In this document: positions 15,117 through 23,258 of the stretch, piece after piece
Layout of the letters: each line of letters opens with the position of its first letter
How positions within the stretch are numbered: the stretch's first letter is position 1
Assembly (NCBI GenBank): GCA_900755995.1
Contig: CAAEIM010000073.1
Span: 1 to 26,157 of the forward strand
DNA length: 26,157 nucleotides
Reading direction: 5' to 3'
Source: Clostridia bacterium
GTDB taxonomy: Bacteria > Bacillota > Clostridia > Oscillospirales > Acutalibacteraceae
Translations under genes and position numbers: made by a program
Notes under the pieces: model-generated
Seen by the model: the letters and a program-made list of their open reading frames with translations, nothing else
Databases searched by the model: none
What the model was told of the DNA's origin: nothing

Positions 15117-16328
15117 TTATTTTGTAAGGAAATAATTCATCATTGTAAAGCCTTTTTCAATGTAATTGCCGGTTGCCCTTGCCTCTTCTTCGCAAAATGC
15201 CTTTACACCGCTGTTAATCTCATTTTTGCTGTCATAAATAAGATAAGGTACGGGAGTTGAGGTATGAGTGCGTATGGAAAGCGGAGTCGGATGGTCTGGG
15301 CACACAAGAACTGCAAAATCATCGTATCCCCTCAAGAACTCAACAACTGGAGCTAAAATATGCCTGTCAATCATCTCAATAGCCTTAACCTTGTTTTCAA
15401 TCTCGCCACGATGACCGCATTCGTCAGGAGCTTCAACGTGAATATATACAAGGTCTGCACCATTTTTAAATTCCTCAATAGCCGCCCTGCACTTGCCGTC
15501 AAAGTTTGTGTCGAGATAGCCTGTTGCGCCCTCTACATCAACACTGTTCATTCCTGCGCATATTGCAATACCCTTTAAAAGGTCAACGGCTGAAATCATA
15601 CTTCCCTTTTTGCCGAATTTCTTTTGGAAATTGTCAAGGAGAGGCTTTGTGCCCTCGCCCCACAACCAGATTGAATTTGCAGGACGTTTGCCCCTTGCTA
15701 TTCTTTCTTTATTTACAGGATGGTCTTTGAGAAAATCATAGCTTTTTTTCATAAGGTCATAAAGCTCGGCTACATCTTCTCCCTTTGGAATATACTCAGT
15801 AATTACCCTGCCTGTAATATCGTGCGGCGGTGTGAGTACGCCCGGATGTGGGTTGCCGTTGCTCCAGACAAGGCAATGACGGTACGATACGCCGGAATAA
15901 AAGCGGAACTTATCGTTTCCGAGCTTTTCCTGAATATACTCAATAAGAACTTTTGCTTCTTCGGAAGAAATATCATCAGCGCAGTAGTCAAGAATAGTTT
16001 TGTTTTCGTAGTCCTCATCATCAGAAAGAGTAACAAGATTACATCTGAGTGTAACATCGGTATCCTTTAAATCAATGCCGATACTTGCCGCCTCAAGCGG
16101 AGAGCGTCCGCTATAATAAACTGCCGGCTCATAACCGAGAACAGAAAGATTTGCTACATCACTGCCGGGCTTTAATCCCTCTGCAACTGTTTTTACTATG
16201 CCAACCTCTGCCATTGCCGCAAGGCTGTCCATACAGGGCTTTTCAGCCTCTTTCATAGGAGTTGAATTGCCGAGAGCTTCATTTGGCTCGTCAGCCATAC
16301 CGTCACAAAGCATTACAAGATATTTCAC
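15117..16328 (-). CDS. apgM: Cofactor-independent phosphoglycerate mutase, archaeal type
   Basis: A 403-residue cytoplasmic enzyme of the alkaline-phosphatase superfamily that interconverts 3- and 2-phosphoglycerate in glycolysis. The start is GTG 16328, with AGAGG 9 bases upstream. It begins MKYLVMLCDGMADEPNEALG; the metal-binding Asp of CDGMAD and the Ser-containing GSDVANLSVLGY loop are present, as are the later VHVEAPDECGHRGE-type segment (here IHVEAPDECGHRG) and CPDHPTP, which supply metal ligands. The length fits ApgM rather than the longer bacterial GpmI. It lies 27 bases after prfB on the same strand, so the two are probably one operon, and it is followed by a strong terminator. It is intact. 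Confidence 0.95.
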   Translation of the reverse strand: MKYLVMLCDGMADEPNEALGNSTPMKEAEKPCMDSLAAMAEVGIVKTVAEGLKPGSDVANLSVLGYEPAVYYSGRSPLEAASIGIDLKDTDVTLRCNLVTLSDDEDYENKTILDYCADDISSEEAKVLIEYIQEKLGNDKFRFYSGVSYRHCLVWSNGNPHPGVLTPPHDITGRVITEYIPKGEDVAELYDLMKKSYDFLKDHPVNKERIARGKRPANSIWLWGEGTKPLLDNFQKKFGKKGSMISAVDLLKGIAICAGMNSVDVEGATGYLDTNFDGKCRAAIEEFKNGADLVYIHVEAPDECGHRGEIENKVKAIEMIDRHILAPVVEFLRGYDDFAVLVCPDHPTPLSIRTHTSTPVPYLIYDSKNEINSGVKAFCEEEARATGNYIEKGFTMMNYFLTK

Positions 16329-16355
16329 TTTTATCTACCTCTTTAATATAAATTA

Positions 16356-17486
16356 TTATTTCTGCAATGTGCCAAGACTTGCACATTTGAGATATGCGTT
16401 GATAAAGCCGTCAATGTCACCATCCATTACGGACTGGATATTTCCCGTTTCGTATGAGGTACGGTGATCCTTAACCATTGTATAAGGCATAAAAACATAG
16501 CTGCGAATCTGGCTGCCCCAGGTAATTTCTTTCTGTACTCCCTTTATGTCCTCAATCTTGTCGAGATGCTCTCTCTCCTTGATTTCCATAAGCTTTGACA
16601 CAAGCATTTTCATAGCCACGTCACGGTTCTGATACTGGCTTCTTTCAACCTGACTTGCCACAACAATACCTGTAGGGATATGAGTAAGACGAACGGCAGA
16701 TGAAGTTTTGTTTACCTTCTGACCGCCTGCACCGCTGGCACGGTAAACATCCATTTTAATATCCTCGGGAGCAATATTTACCTCAATGTTATCGTCCATT
16801 TCAGGCATAACCTCAAGAGAAGCAAAGCTCGTATGTCTTCTTCCCTGTGAGTCAAAAGGAGATACTCTTACAAGGCGGTGAACACCTGCCTCGCTCTTTA
16901 AATAGCCGTAAGCGTTTTCTCCCTCAATAAGAAGCACGGCGCTTTTAAGTCCTGCCTCGTCACCGTCAAGGTAATCAACCTCTTTTACCTTAAATCCGTG
17001 AGCGTCAGCCCAACGGTTGTACATTCTGTAGAGCATTTCCGCCCAATCCTGAGCTTCAGTACCGCCTGAACCGGCGTGAAAAGTAAGAATCGCATTATTT
17101 TTATCATATTCACCCGTGAGGAGAGTCTGAAGTCTTTGCTTTTCAAGGCTATCTTTTACAGCTGCAGCTTCGTTCTCTGCCTCCTCAAGCAAGGATAAAT
17201 CCTCTTCCTCGTTAGCAAGCTCAATCAGAGCGCAGGTATCCTCATACTTTGAAACCAAAGCCTCATAAGCCTCAACCTTGCCCTTTAATGTACCTGTGCG
17301 CTGCAAAACCTTTTGAGATTTTTCAACATCATCCCAAAAGCCCGGCTCTGTTGCCTTAAGCTCAAGCTGCTGAATTTCAGAAATCATACCTTTCATTCCG
17401 AGAGCGTCTGATAAATCGTCAATTTCAGGTTTGAGAGCCTGAACCTGCAACAATAATTCCTCAAATTGTACCATAAAATATACCAT
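16356..17486 (-). CDS. prfB: Peptide chain release factor 2
   Basis: RF2 releases the finished chain at UGA and UAA codons on the ribosome. The 376-residue frame has an N-terminal helical domain, the SPF stop-codon recognition tripeptide in RVSPFDSQGRRHTSF, and the GGQ motif in ASGAGGQKVNKTSS (about residue 254) that reaches the peptidyl-transferase centre. The usual programmed +1 frameshift near codon 25 of many bacterial prfB genes is absent: the frame runs through without an early UGA. The start may be ATG 17486 or the ATG four codons later (17474, MVQFEELLLQ); AGGA is immediately next to the first and 12 bases from the second. It precedes apgM in the same operon. Confidence 0.96.
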   Translation of the reverse strand: MVYFMVQFEELLLQVQALKPEIDDLSDALGMKGMISEIQQLELKATEPGFWDDVEKSQKVLQRTGTLKGKVEAYEALVSKYEDTCALIELANEEEDLSLLEEAENEAAAVKDSLEKQRLQTLLTGEYDKNNAILTFHAGSGGTEAQDWAEMLYRMYNRWADAHGFKVKEVDYLDGDEAGLKSAVLLIEGENAYGYLKSEAGVHRLVRVSPFDSQGRRHTSFASLEVMPEMDDNIEVNIAPEDIKMDVYRASGAGGQKVNKTSSAVRLTHIPTGIVVASQVERSQYQNRDVAMKMLVSKLMEIKEREHLDKIEDIKGVQKEITWGSQIRSYVFMPYTMVKDHRTSYETGNIQSVMDGDIDGFINAYLKCASLGTLQK

Positions 17487-17544
17487 TCCTGTCTTAATTG
17501 AAATATAGCTCTTAAAATCAGATTACTGTTTTACATACTTAATT

Positions 17545-17573
17545 ATTATAGCAAAAATGAGATAAAATGTAAA
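17545..17573 (-). promoter_or_regulatory. Promoter of prfB-apgM
   Basis: On the minus strand: TTTACA (17573-17568), 17-base spacer, TATAAT (17550-17545), about 60 bases before prfB. Confidence 0.82.
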
Positions 17574-17674
17574 CTATTTTTTAAAATAACCCGGCAGACG
17601 CTTACAGAAAATTATATTTGTAAATATTACTTTGAAATATTCGTAAATATTAAAAATATTTTTAGCAAAAAATG

Positions 17675-17703
17675 TTGACAAATACGACTTTGGGTGATAT
17701 ACT
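17675..17703 (+). promoter_or_regulatory. Promoter of tRNA-Leu(GAG)
   Basis: TTGACA (17675-17680), 17-base spacer, TATACT (17698-17703), 24 bases before the mature tRNA. Confidence 0.85.
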
Positions 17704-17727
17704 GTACCATGTTGCTGAAAATAATAT

Positions 17728-17812
17728 GCGAGTGTGCTGGAATAGGCAGACAGGCACGTTTGAGGGGCGTGTGTTTCACGACGTACGGGTTCAAGTCCCG
17801 TCACTCGCACCA
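17728..17812 (+). tRNA. tRNA-Leu (anticodon GAG)
   Basis: An 85-base class II tRNA with encoded CCA. Acceptor GCGAGTG pairs with CACTCGC; the anticodon stem CACGT pairs with GCGTG around TTGAGGG (anticodon GAG); the T-stem ACGGG pairs with CCCGT around TTCAAGT. It has a long variable arm, as expected for leucine. A promoter and a terminator enclose it. Confidence 0.94.
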
Positions 17813-17818
17813 AGAGAG

Positions 17819-17856
17819 AACCTCTTTTGTCTGATTAAGACAAGAGAGGTTTTTTG
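17819..17856 (+). terminator. Terminator of tRNA-Leu(GAG)
   Basis: AACCTCTTTTGTC (17819-17831) pairs with GACAAGAGAGGTT (17839-17851) with one G-U pair, followed by a run of T. Confidence 0.88.
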
Positions 17857-17924
17857 GAATTTTTTGAAAAAATTTTATATATTAACTGTTTATCAAAATT
17901 TGAGATATTAAAGAGGTGTGAATA

Positions 17925-18899
17925 ATGAATTGGGAATTGCCTAAAGTTTATGCAGTAAAGCATAAAAATGAAAATGTAAGAGCCTCATCAAGGTCGGGTG
18001 GCATTTTCACTGCGCTGTCAGATTTTGTACTTGAAAATAAGGGAGTTATATATGGATGCGTATTAGATGATAATTTTAATGCGTTACATATCAGAGCAGA
18101 GGATGAAAACACTCGAAACCGTATGCGAGGCTCAAAGTATATTCAAAGTAAACTGGGAGATACATATAAAAACGTAAAAGATGATTTACAAAATAGTCGC
18201 TCTGTTCTTTTTTCGGGAACATCGTGTCAGGTTGCCGGACTCAAGAACTATCTTGGAAAAGAATACGAGAATCTGCTTTGTGTAGATATTGTTTGTCATG
18301 GTGTACCGAGTCCAAAGGTATGGGATGAATTTTTACTTTGGCAGGAAAAGAAGAATAATTCAAGGATTATGGAAGTAGATTTCCGAAACAAAAAAGATTT
18401 TGGATGGGCTGACCATAAGGAAAAATTATTATTTGAAAACGGAAAAACTGTCAACAGCACCGTATTCAAAACTCTTTTTTTTGGTCACAATATTTTAAGG
18501 CCATGTTGCCACGAATGTCCATATAAGTCTGTAATGCATCCCGGTGATATTACTATCGCCGATTATTGGGGAATTGATAAAGCTGCGCCGGAGTATAATG
18601 ATAATAAGGGCGTTTCTCTTGTTTTGATTAATAACGAAAAGGGCAACAGCGTCTTTGAGTCAGTTAAAGCTAATATCAAATGGAAAGAAACAAAGCTTGA
18701 AGACAGTATGCAGCCTGCATTGAAAGCTCCATCTCCAATATCGAAAAACAGAAAAGAATTCTGGTCTGATTTTTCAAATCACAATTTTGAGTATATAGCC
18801 AAAAAGTATGGCGGTTTAAGCTTGAAATTTAAATTAAAGCGTAAACTCAGAGGATGGAAATCCAAAGCTAAGAAACTTATTATGAAATCTAAGAAATAA
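17925..18899 (+). CDS. FrhB/FdhB-like iron-sulfur flavoprotein (F420 hydrogenase beta subunit family)
   Basis: A 324-residue protein with AGAGG 9 bases before its ATG. It shows the N-terminal FrhB signature (SSRSGGIFTALSDF, MRGSKYIQSKLGD, SGTSCQVAGLKNYLG, CVDIVCHGVPSP). The C-terminal part has a Cys cluster (RPCCHECPYKSVMHPGDITIADYWGI) that should bind an iron-sulfur centre and a basic tail. Family members reduce a substrate using ferredoxin or another carrier; in Firmicutes they often sit in polysaccharide clusters beside pyruvyltransferases. Here only the ferredoxin-like gene follows and no pyruvyltransferase or glycosyltransferase is seen, so the cluster may have been cut short. The cofactor (FAD rather than F420) and substrate are not shown by the sequence. 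Confidence 0.85.
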   Translation: MNWELPKVYAVKHKNENVRASSRSGGIFTALSDFVLENKGVIYGCVLDDNFNALHIRAEDENTRNRMRGSKYIQSKLGDTYKNVKDDLQNSRSVLFSGTSCQVAGLKNYLGKEYENLLCVDIVCHGVPSPKVWDEFLLWQEKKNNSRIMEVDFRNKKDFGWADHKEKLLFENGKTVNSTVFKTLFFGHNILRPCCHECPYKSVMHPGDITIADYWGIDKAAPEYNDNKGVSLVLINNEKGNSVFESVKANIKWKETKLEDSMQPALKAPSPISKNRKEFWSDFSNHNFEYIAKKYGGLSLKFKLKRKLRGWKSKAKKLIMKSKK

Positions 18900-18980
18900 T
18901 GATTGAATGATTTAAATTTGCTTTGCAGTCTAATTAAAAACAGGAATATGATTTTTTATTTTAACAGAAAGGTATGTATA

Positions 18981-19202
18981 ATGAAGGAAATTCCGATTTT
19001 ATATGATAGAAAAGAAGAATGTTGCGGTTGTACAGCATGCTATTCTATTTGCCCAAAGGGCGCAATAAGTATGGTGGAGGACGAAGAAGGATTTGAATAT
19101 CCGCATATTGATGAAGCAAAATGCGTTCGTTGTTATCAATGTGTTAAGGTTTGTCCGATAAAGGCGGATCAAAATCGCTATGTATCGTCAACTCAGCTCT
19201 AA
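18981..19202 (+). CDS. Two-cluster 4Fe-4S ferredoxin-like protein
   Basis: I start at ATG 18981, preceded by AGAAAGG; the frame is open back to 18903 without a ribosome-binding site. The 73-residue product has two ferredoxin motifs: CCGCTACYSICPKG and, 20 residues on, CVRCYQCVKVCP. It should hold two [4Fe-4S] clusters and pass electrons to the FrhB-like protein encoded 81 bases upstream, with which fused or paired forms are common. It ends SSTQL; no downstream partner gene remains, and a terminator follows. Confidence 0.88.
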   Translation: MKEIPILYDRKEECCGCTACYSICPKGAISMVEDEEGFEYPHIDEAKCVRCYQCVKVCPIKADQNRYVSSTQL

Positions 19203-19276
19203 CACAACTTTAATCTTTTGAAAAATTCAGGCTTTGTTTCAATATTTGGAGTAAATCCAAAAATGAAAGAGATACA

Positions 19277-19309
19277 CAGGCGGCAGCGTTAAGTTGTCGC
19301 TTGTTTTTT
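19277..19309 (+). terminator. Terminator after the ferredoxin gene
   Basis: CAGGCGGCAG (19277-19286) pairs with TTGTCGCTTG (19294-19303), with three G-U pairs, followed by TTTTTT. Confidence 0.75.
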
Positions 19310-19325
19310 ATTTTCATAAATGCAA

Positions 19326-19360
19326 AAAGTGTGCAAGCTTTTTTCTAACTTACACACTTT
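19326..19360. terminator. Bidirectional hairpin between ferredoxin and aldo/keto reductase genes
   Basis: AAAGTGTGCAAG (19326-19337) pairs with CTTACACACTTT (19349-19360) at 11 of 12 positions. It stands between two convergent genes. Confidence 0.65.
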
Positions 19361-19448
19361 ATTTTACAAGCTCCCTGTTATAGATTAATGTACCCAAAAT
19401 TGGGGGTACATATCGTTATTTAACAGTGTTTTCACGGCTTTTATTTAC

Positions 19449-20300
19449 TTATTCGTGTATTTTCAGGCCATGCAGCATTTTTACAAATTTAGGATCGCAG
19501 TGGTCAACAATTTCACTGTGTCCTATGTCAAGCTTAGCAATTTCAGCCATATCTTCATTGCTGAGAGTAAAGTCCCAGATGTCAATGTTCTGTTCTATAC
19601 GGTTCTTATGAACAGACTTAGGAATTACCACAACCCCACGCTGTACATTCCATCTTAGTGCAACCTGAGCGGCTGATTTGCCGTATTTCTCACCTATTGC
19701 AGTTAAGACAGGGTGTGTAAAAATGCCGTGATTGCCTTCAGCAAACGGGCCCCACGCCTCAGGAACAATTTCATATTCTTTCATCAATTTAAGAGCATCC
19801 TCCTGAGCAAAGAACGGATGAAGTTCAACCTGATTGACGGCAGGCTTAATTTCAACTGTTTCACAAAAATCAGCCAGCACATGCGGATAGAAGTTGCAAA
19901 CTCCGATTGCACGGATAGCACCCTCCTTATAAAGCTCCTCCATTGCTCGCCAAGCGCCTATATAGTCACCCATAGGCTGATGAATAAGATACAGGTCAAG
20001 GTATTCAAGACCTAACTTTTCCATTGAAGTCTTAAAAGCTTTCTTTGCGCCCTCATAGCTTGCGTCCTGCACCCAAAGCTTGGTGGTGATGAATAAGTCG
20101 TTTCTGTTTACACCGCTTTCTTTAATTGCAGCACCTACGGCTTTTTCGTTCATATATGCCGCTGCTGTGTCAATGATGCGGTAGACGCTTTGAATTGCAT
20201 CCAAAACAGCCTGCTCGCACTGTGCAGGATCGGGCACCTGAAATACGCCAAAGCCCTCAAACGGCATTTTAACTCCGTTATTTAATTTAATATAATCCAT
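19449..20300 (-). CDS. Aldo/keto reductase (2,5-diketogluconate-reductase-like)
   Basis: A 283-residue NADPH-dependent oxidoreductase with the AKR (alpha/beta) barrel. It begins with LNNGVKMPFEGFGVFQV. The catalytic tetrad is visible: Asp in RIIDTAAAY, Tyr in AAYMNEKAVG, Lys in ITTKLWVQD and His in YLIHQPMGD. The cofactor-binding end, VVIPKSVHKNRIEQN, is also present. The length and motifs match AKR5-type bacterial enzymes, which reduce small aldehydes and ketones; the native substrate is unknown. It is a single gene with TGGAGG 7 bases before ATG 20300 and its own promoter. Confidence 0.94.
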   Translation of the reverse strand: MDYIKLNNGVKMPFEGFGVFQVPDPAQCEQAVLDAIQSVYRIIDTAAAYMNEKAVGAAIKESGVNRNDLFITTKLWVQDASYEGAKKAFKTSMEKLGLEYLDLYLIHQPMGDYIGAWRAMEELYKEGAIRAIGVCNFYPHVLADFCETVEIKPAVNQVELHPFFAQEDALKLMKEYEIVPEAWGPFAEGNHGIFTHPVLTAIGEKYGKSAAQVALRWNVQRGVVVIPKSVHKNRIEQNIDIWDFTLSNEDMAEIAKLDIGHSEIVDHCDPKFVKMLHGLKIHE

Positions 20301-20343
20301 AATGATACCTCCATTATAAAGTTCTGTATAAATTTCTAATATT

Positions 20344-20402
20344 ATTTTAACCTAATTTTGCTTAAAAAACAAGTTTCAGTTGGTTCATTGATTATTAACC
20401 AA
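20344..20402 (-). promoter_or_regulatory. Promoter and possible operator of the aldo/keto reductase
   Basis: On the minus strand: TTGTTT (20372-20367), 17-base spacer, TAAAAT (20349-20344). Directly upstream of the -35, TTGGTT (20380-20385) and AACCAA (20397-20402) form an inverted repeat with an 11-base centre, a plausible activator site of the type used by dimeric regulators. The site is inference. Confidence 0.55.
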
Positions 20403-20459
20403 TGGTTTATACCATATTGAATTTTCAGATTATATTAAATTCTTACAGTACGAATTAAA

Positions 20460-22916
20460 TTACTTTTCATACCGTTTTTTGTCCCACCACTGTTTTACAT
20501 TCCTGCAAGCAGTTTCACAGCGGCATTTGATATTTCGATTGATTATGCGGAAAATGCCCCACATACCTGATTCCACATCCCAACGCAGAGAAGCGGAGCG
20601 GTACAAATAATCGCCCGGAAATTCTGTACATTCAGGCTCAATATTAAATACATTGCCAACGCTGACAGCTCCCTGAATAGGAATAGTGCGTGTAAAGGGA
20701 TCGTCCGGCTGAGCCCTCCAACGGTGACCATGGAGTGTAAAGCTGATGTTTCTCGGTTTATCTGCAGGCATAAGCAGACGAATAATCACACGTTCGCCGG
20801 TATATGAGCGAAGAATAGGAGTTGACGGATCGCCGTGCACCTTGGAATCAAATACCTTTGATATTATCGGAATACGTTTAAGGCGATTGAAAAATCTCTC
20901 GGAGCGATAGTTATATCCCTTTTCTCCTGTATCCTCATGATCCGGCGCTTCGTGTCCCCCCTCCCCGCCTGCGAGATCCTGCTCTGTCGTCTTAATCAGC
21001 ACACCGTCTTTATCAAGCAAGCGAATACCATTATGAGCAAACAACACAAATTCTCTGAAGGATTCTACTCCGGGTGCTGTGATGACAGCTTCCTCTTTAT
21101 AATTTTTATGCGCAGGGCAGATGCCGTTATAATACTTTGCCCCAAGCGGTTCAATGATAATTGCACCAAACAGACCGTGATGGCGATGATTGCGCAAGTC
21201 ACCAAAGGAAGTGAGCAGGCTGACGCCGTATTCTTTGTCTGCGTGCCATAAATACTTAATGCTCTTCCCCGGCGATGCGGTTTGTTCTATTGAATTATAA
21301 CCCACATTTATTCCCGATGAAGCAATAGGATTGTATTTTAAAAACTGCGGATTCAGCGATACTCTGTCGCTCGGCTTATGCGGAAAATCTACAGGGACAG
21401 ATGGGTAATCGTCAAATCTTATTGGCTTATTTGGATCAAATAAATTGTGCAGGGTTACCTCAATCCAATCTCCTGCATTGGCTCTCAGAATCAGGGGAAC
21501 GGGTTCTTTTTTACCGCATATCACATCACATGCCTGTTCTATTGGTACAAAAATCAAGCCCTCGGGATCGTGATCTCCGAAAGAATTATAAATCAAATTT
21601 CTTTGTACGGCGGCAATTTTAAATTTACGAACAACAGCTCCTTTCGGCGGAGTCTGAGGAGGAGTAATCGGGTGAAATCCGCACAGCGGCAGAAGATTTT
21701 CCTGCGGCACTGAATAGGCACGGATGATTCCCCACATACCCAGCCACAGGTCGTCAATTCCACCTGAATAATATAAATAGTCACCTGCAGTGTAAGGCTC
21801 GTCAATGTGAATATTGAATGCTTCAGATATGCCGATTATCTGAGACTGTACAAGCGGAGAAACAGGATCTGTAATCTCCTTTTTCCAAGGCATACCGGTA
21901 ATATTAAAGACGTGCTATTCCTCATGAGCACCGTCGAGCAGACGTATGCGCATAGGCTCACCCGGATAGGTTTCCAGTATAGGTGTGTCCGGATCACCAT
22001 ATACAAATGAGCTGAAAATATGGGCGGGATCGCTTTTTATTTTTAAACGTTCTGACATAGGCGCACAGCGATAATTTATACCCATTACGCCCGGGTCATC
22101 GTCAGAACCCGGATGTTCAGGCGGATTGAGCGGATTGCCGTATTTATCAAATAAGAGGGCAAAATCATGCAGAAAAAGTGCAAATTCTCTGAAGGATTTT
22201 CCGTCCGGAGTACGGATAACCGCCTTTGTGCCGCTTTTTAATTCTTCGCCCGTCTTTGGATCAAGGAAAACAGCTCCTGCAGGTTCAACAATCAATGCGC
22301 CAAACATACCGTGCTGTTGGTGCATATTGGCAAAAAGATGATCGTGAAAAAGCACTGTATTCAGTTCTTCATTTGCAAAAAAGCGTTCAACCAATGTTTC
22401 ACATTTTCTCGCTCCGGCTATATTATTCCAGCCGTTGGCGGCGCCGTCAGACACTATAGTATCAAATTTTACCAGATGAATATGGTAACCTACAATATCC
22501 GTTAGAGTCTTTAACTGAAATTCGCTTTCTTCAATAAATTCAGGCAAAAAATTAGTCAGCCGTATCTCTATACAGTCGCCTGCATTGACACGAATGACCA
22601 ATGGTTCAGGTCGAATTTCACCTGATTCAACCTTTTGAATATATTCATCAAGCGTACCGACCTTTTCAATCTCCTCTTTTAGGACAAAAAAACGTCCCTG
22701 CGGGTCATGCCAGCCAAAACGGTTATAAACAAGCTTTGCCTGTACCGCCGCAATTTCAAACACTTTAATATCTCTATCTGTACAGCATGGACAGGTATTC
22801 GTATATAACGCACCTGCTGCAAAATTATCTACGAAATTTGCCTCTTCTAATTGCGAGGGTTCTCTTGTGGGTTCATTATTATTGTCAATTACCCCTAACG
22901 GTGGCTGTACGGTGAC
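20460..22916 (-). pseudogene. Multicopper-oxidase-like cupredoxin protein, split by TAG and lacking its 5' end
   Basis: One frame covers 22916 to 20460 apart from a TAG at 21917-21915. Before it the frame reads RIRLLDGAHEE and after it HVFNITGMPWKKEI, which join as a normal oxidase segment, so Gln (CAG) was probably the original codon. Copper-type His motifs are present: YHIHLVKFD, FHDHLFANMHQQHGMFGALI, YLWHADKEYG, NHRHHGLFGAII, LHGHRW. The usual HCHxxxHxxxGM type-1 site is replaced in both halves (DYLYYSGGIDDLWLGMWG; LYRSASLRWDVESGMWG), so copper oxidase activity is doubtful. At the 5' end the frame is open past the listed GTG 22763 through TNTCPCCTDRD to 22916, without ATG, GTG or TTG, and runs into phage portal sequence. 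The N-terminus is therefore cut off. Confidence 0.85.
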
Positions 22917-23258
22917 TTATCCAATCCCGAAACGGTAGCAAAGACAGCAACGGAAATCAGGTCGTCAAAGGACAGAAAATACAACACCGTTACGGCAATT
23001 CAGAAACAGCTGAAGTATTGTCTTGACGATTTAGTCTTTGCGCTTGCTTTCTATAATTCGCTTACCACAAGCGGTTACACCTTCGTCTGCGACTTCAAGG
23101 ACAGTATTCTTACAGATGAGCAGACCGAGCGCACCCAGGATATACAGGATTTGAGCCTTGGCATTATGAGAGCAGAAGAGTACCGGGCAAAGTGGTACGG
23201 AGAGGACGAAAAGACCGCAAAGAAAAATCTGCCGCACTCCTCGGGGGTTGTTGAGTAA
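22899..23258 (+). CDS. Phage portal protein, C-terminal fragment (SPP1 gp6-like)
   Basis: The frame is open from 22899 (after a TAA at 22896) to TAA 23256-23258 and starts with no initiation codon. It reads WLYGDLSNPETVAKTATEIR, then KQLKYCLDDLVFALAFYNSL and ends KKNLPHSSGVVE. The SNPxxVAKTATEI segment and following helices are typical of the C-terminal part of portal proteins of the SPP1-type (the head vertex through which DNA enters). The bulk of the gene, about 350-400 residues, is missing on the left, where the sequence changes into the broken oxidase gene. Its stop overlaps the start of the next gene (TAATG), as in phage head operons. Confidence 0.8.
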   Translation, partial: RWLYGDLSNPETVAKTATEIRSSKDRKYNTVTAIQKQLKYCLDDLVFALAFYNSLTTSGYTFVCDFKDSILTDEQTERTQDIQDLSLGIMRAEEYRAKWYGEDEKTAKKNLPHSSGVVE

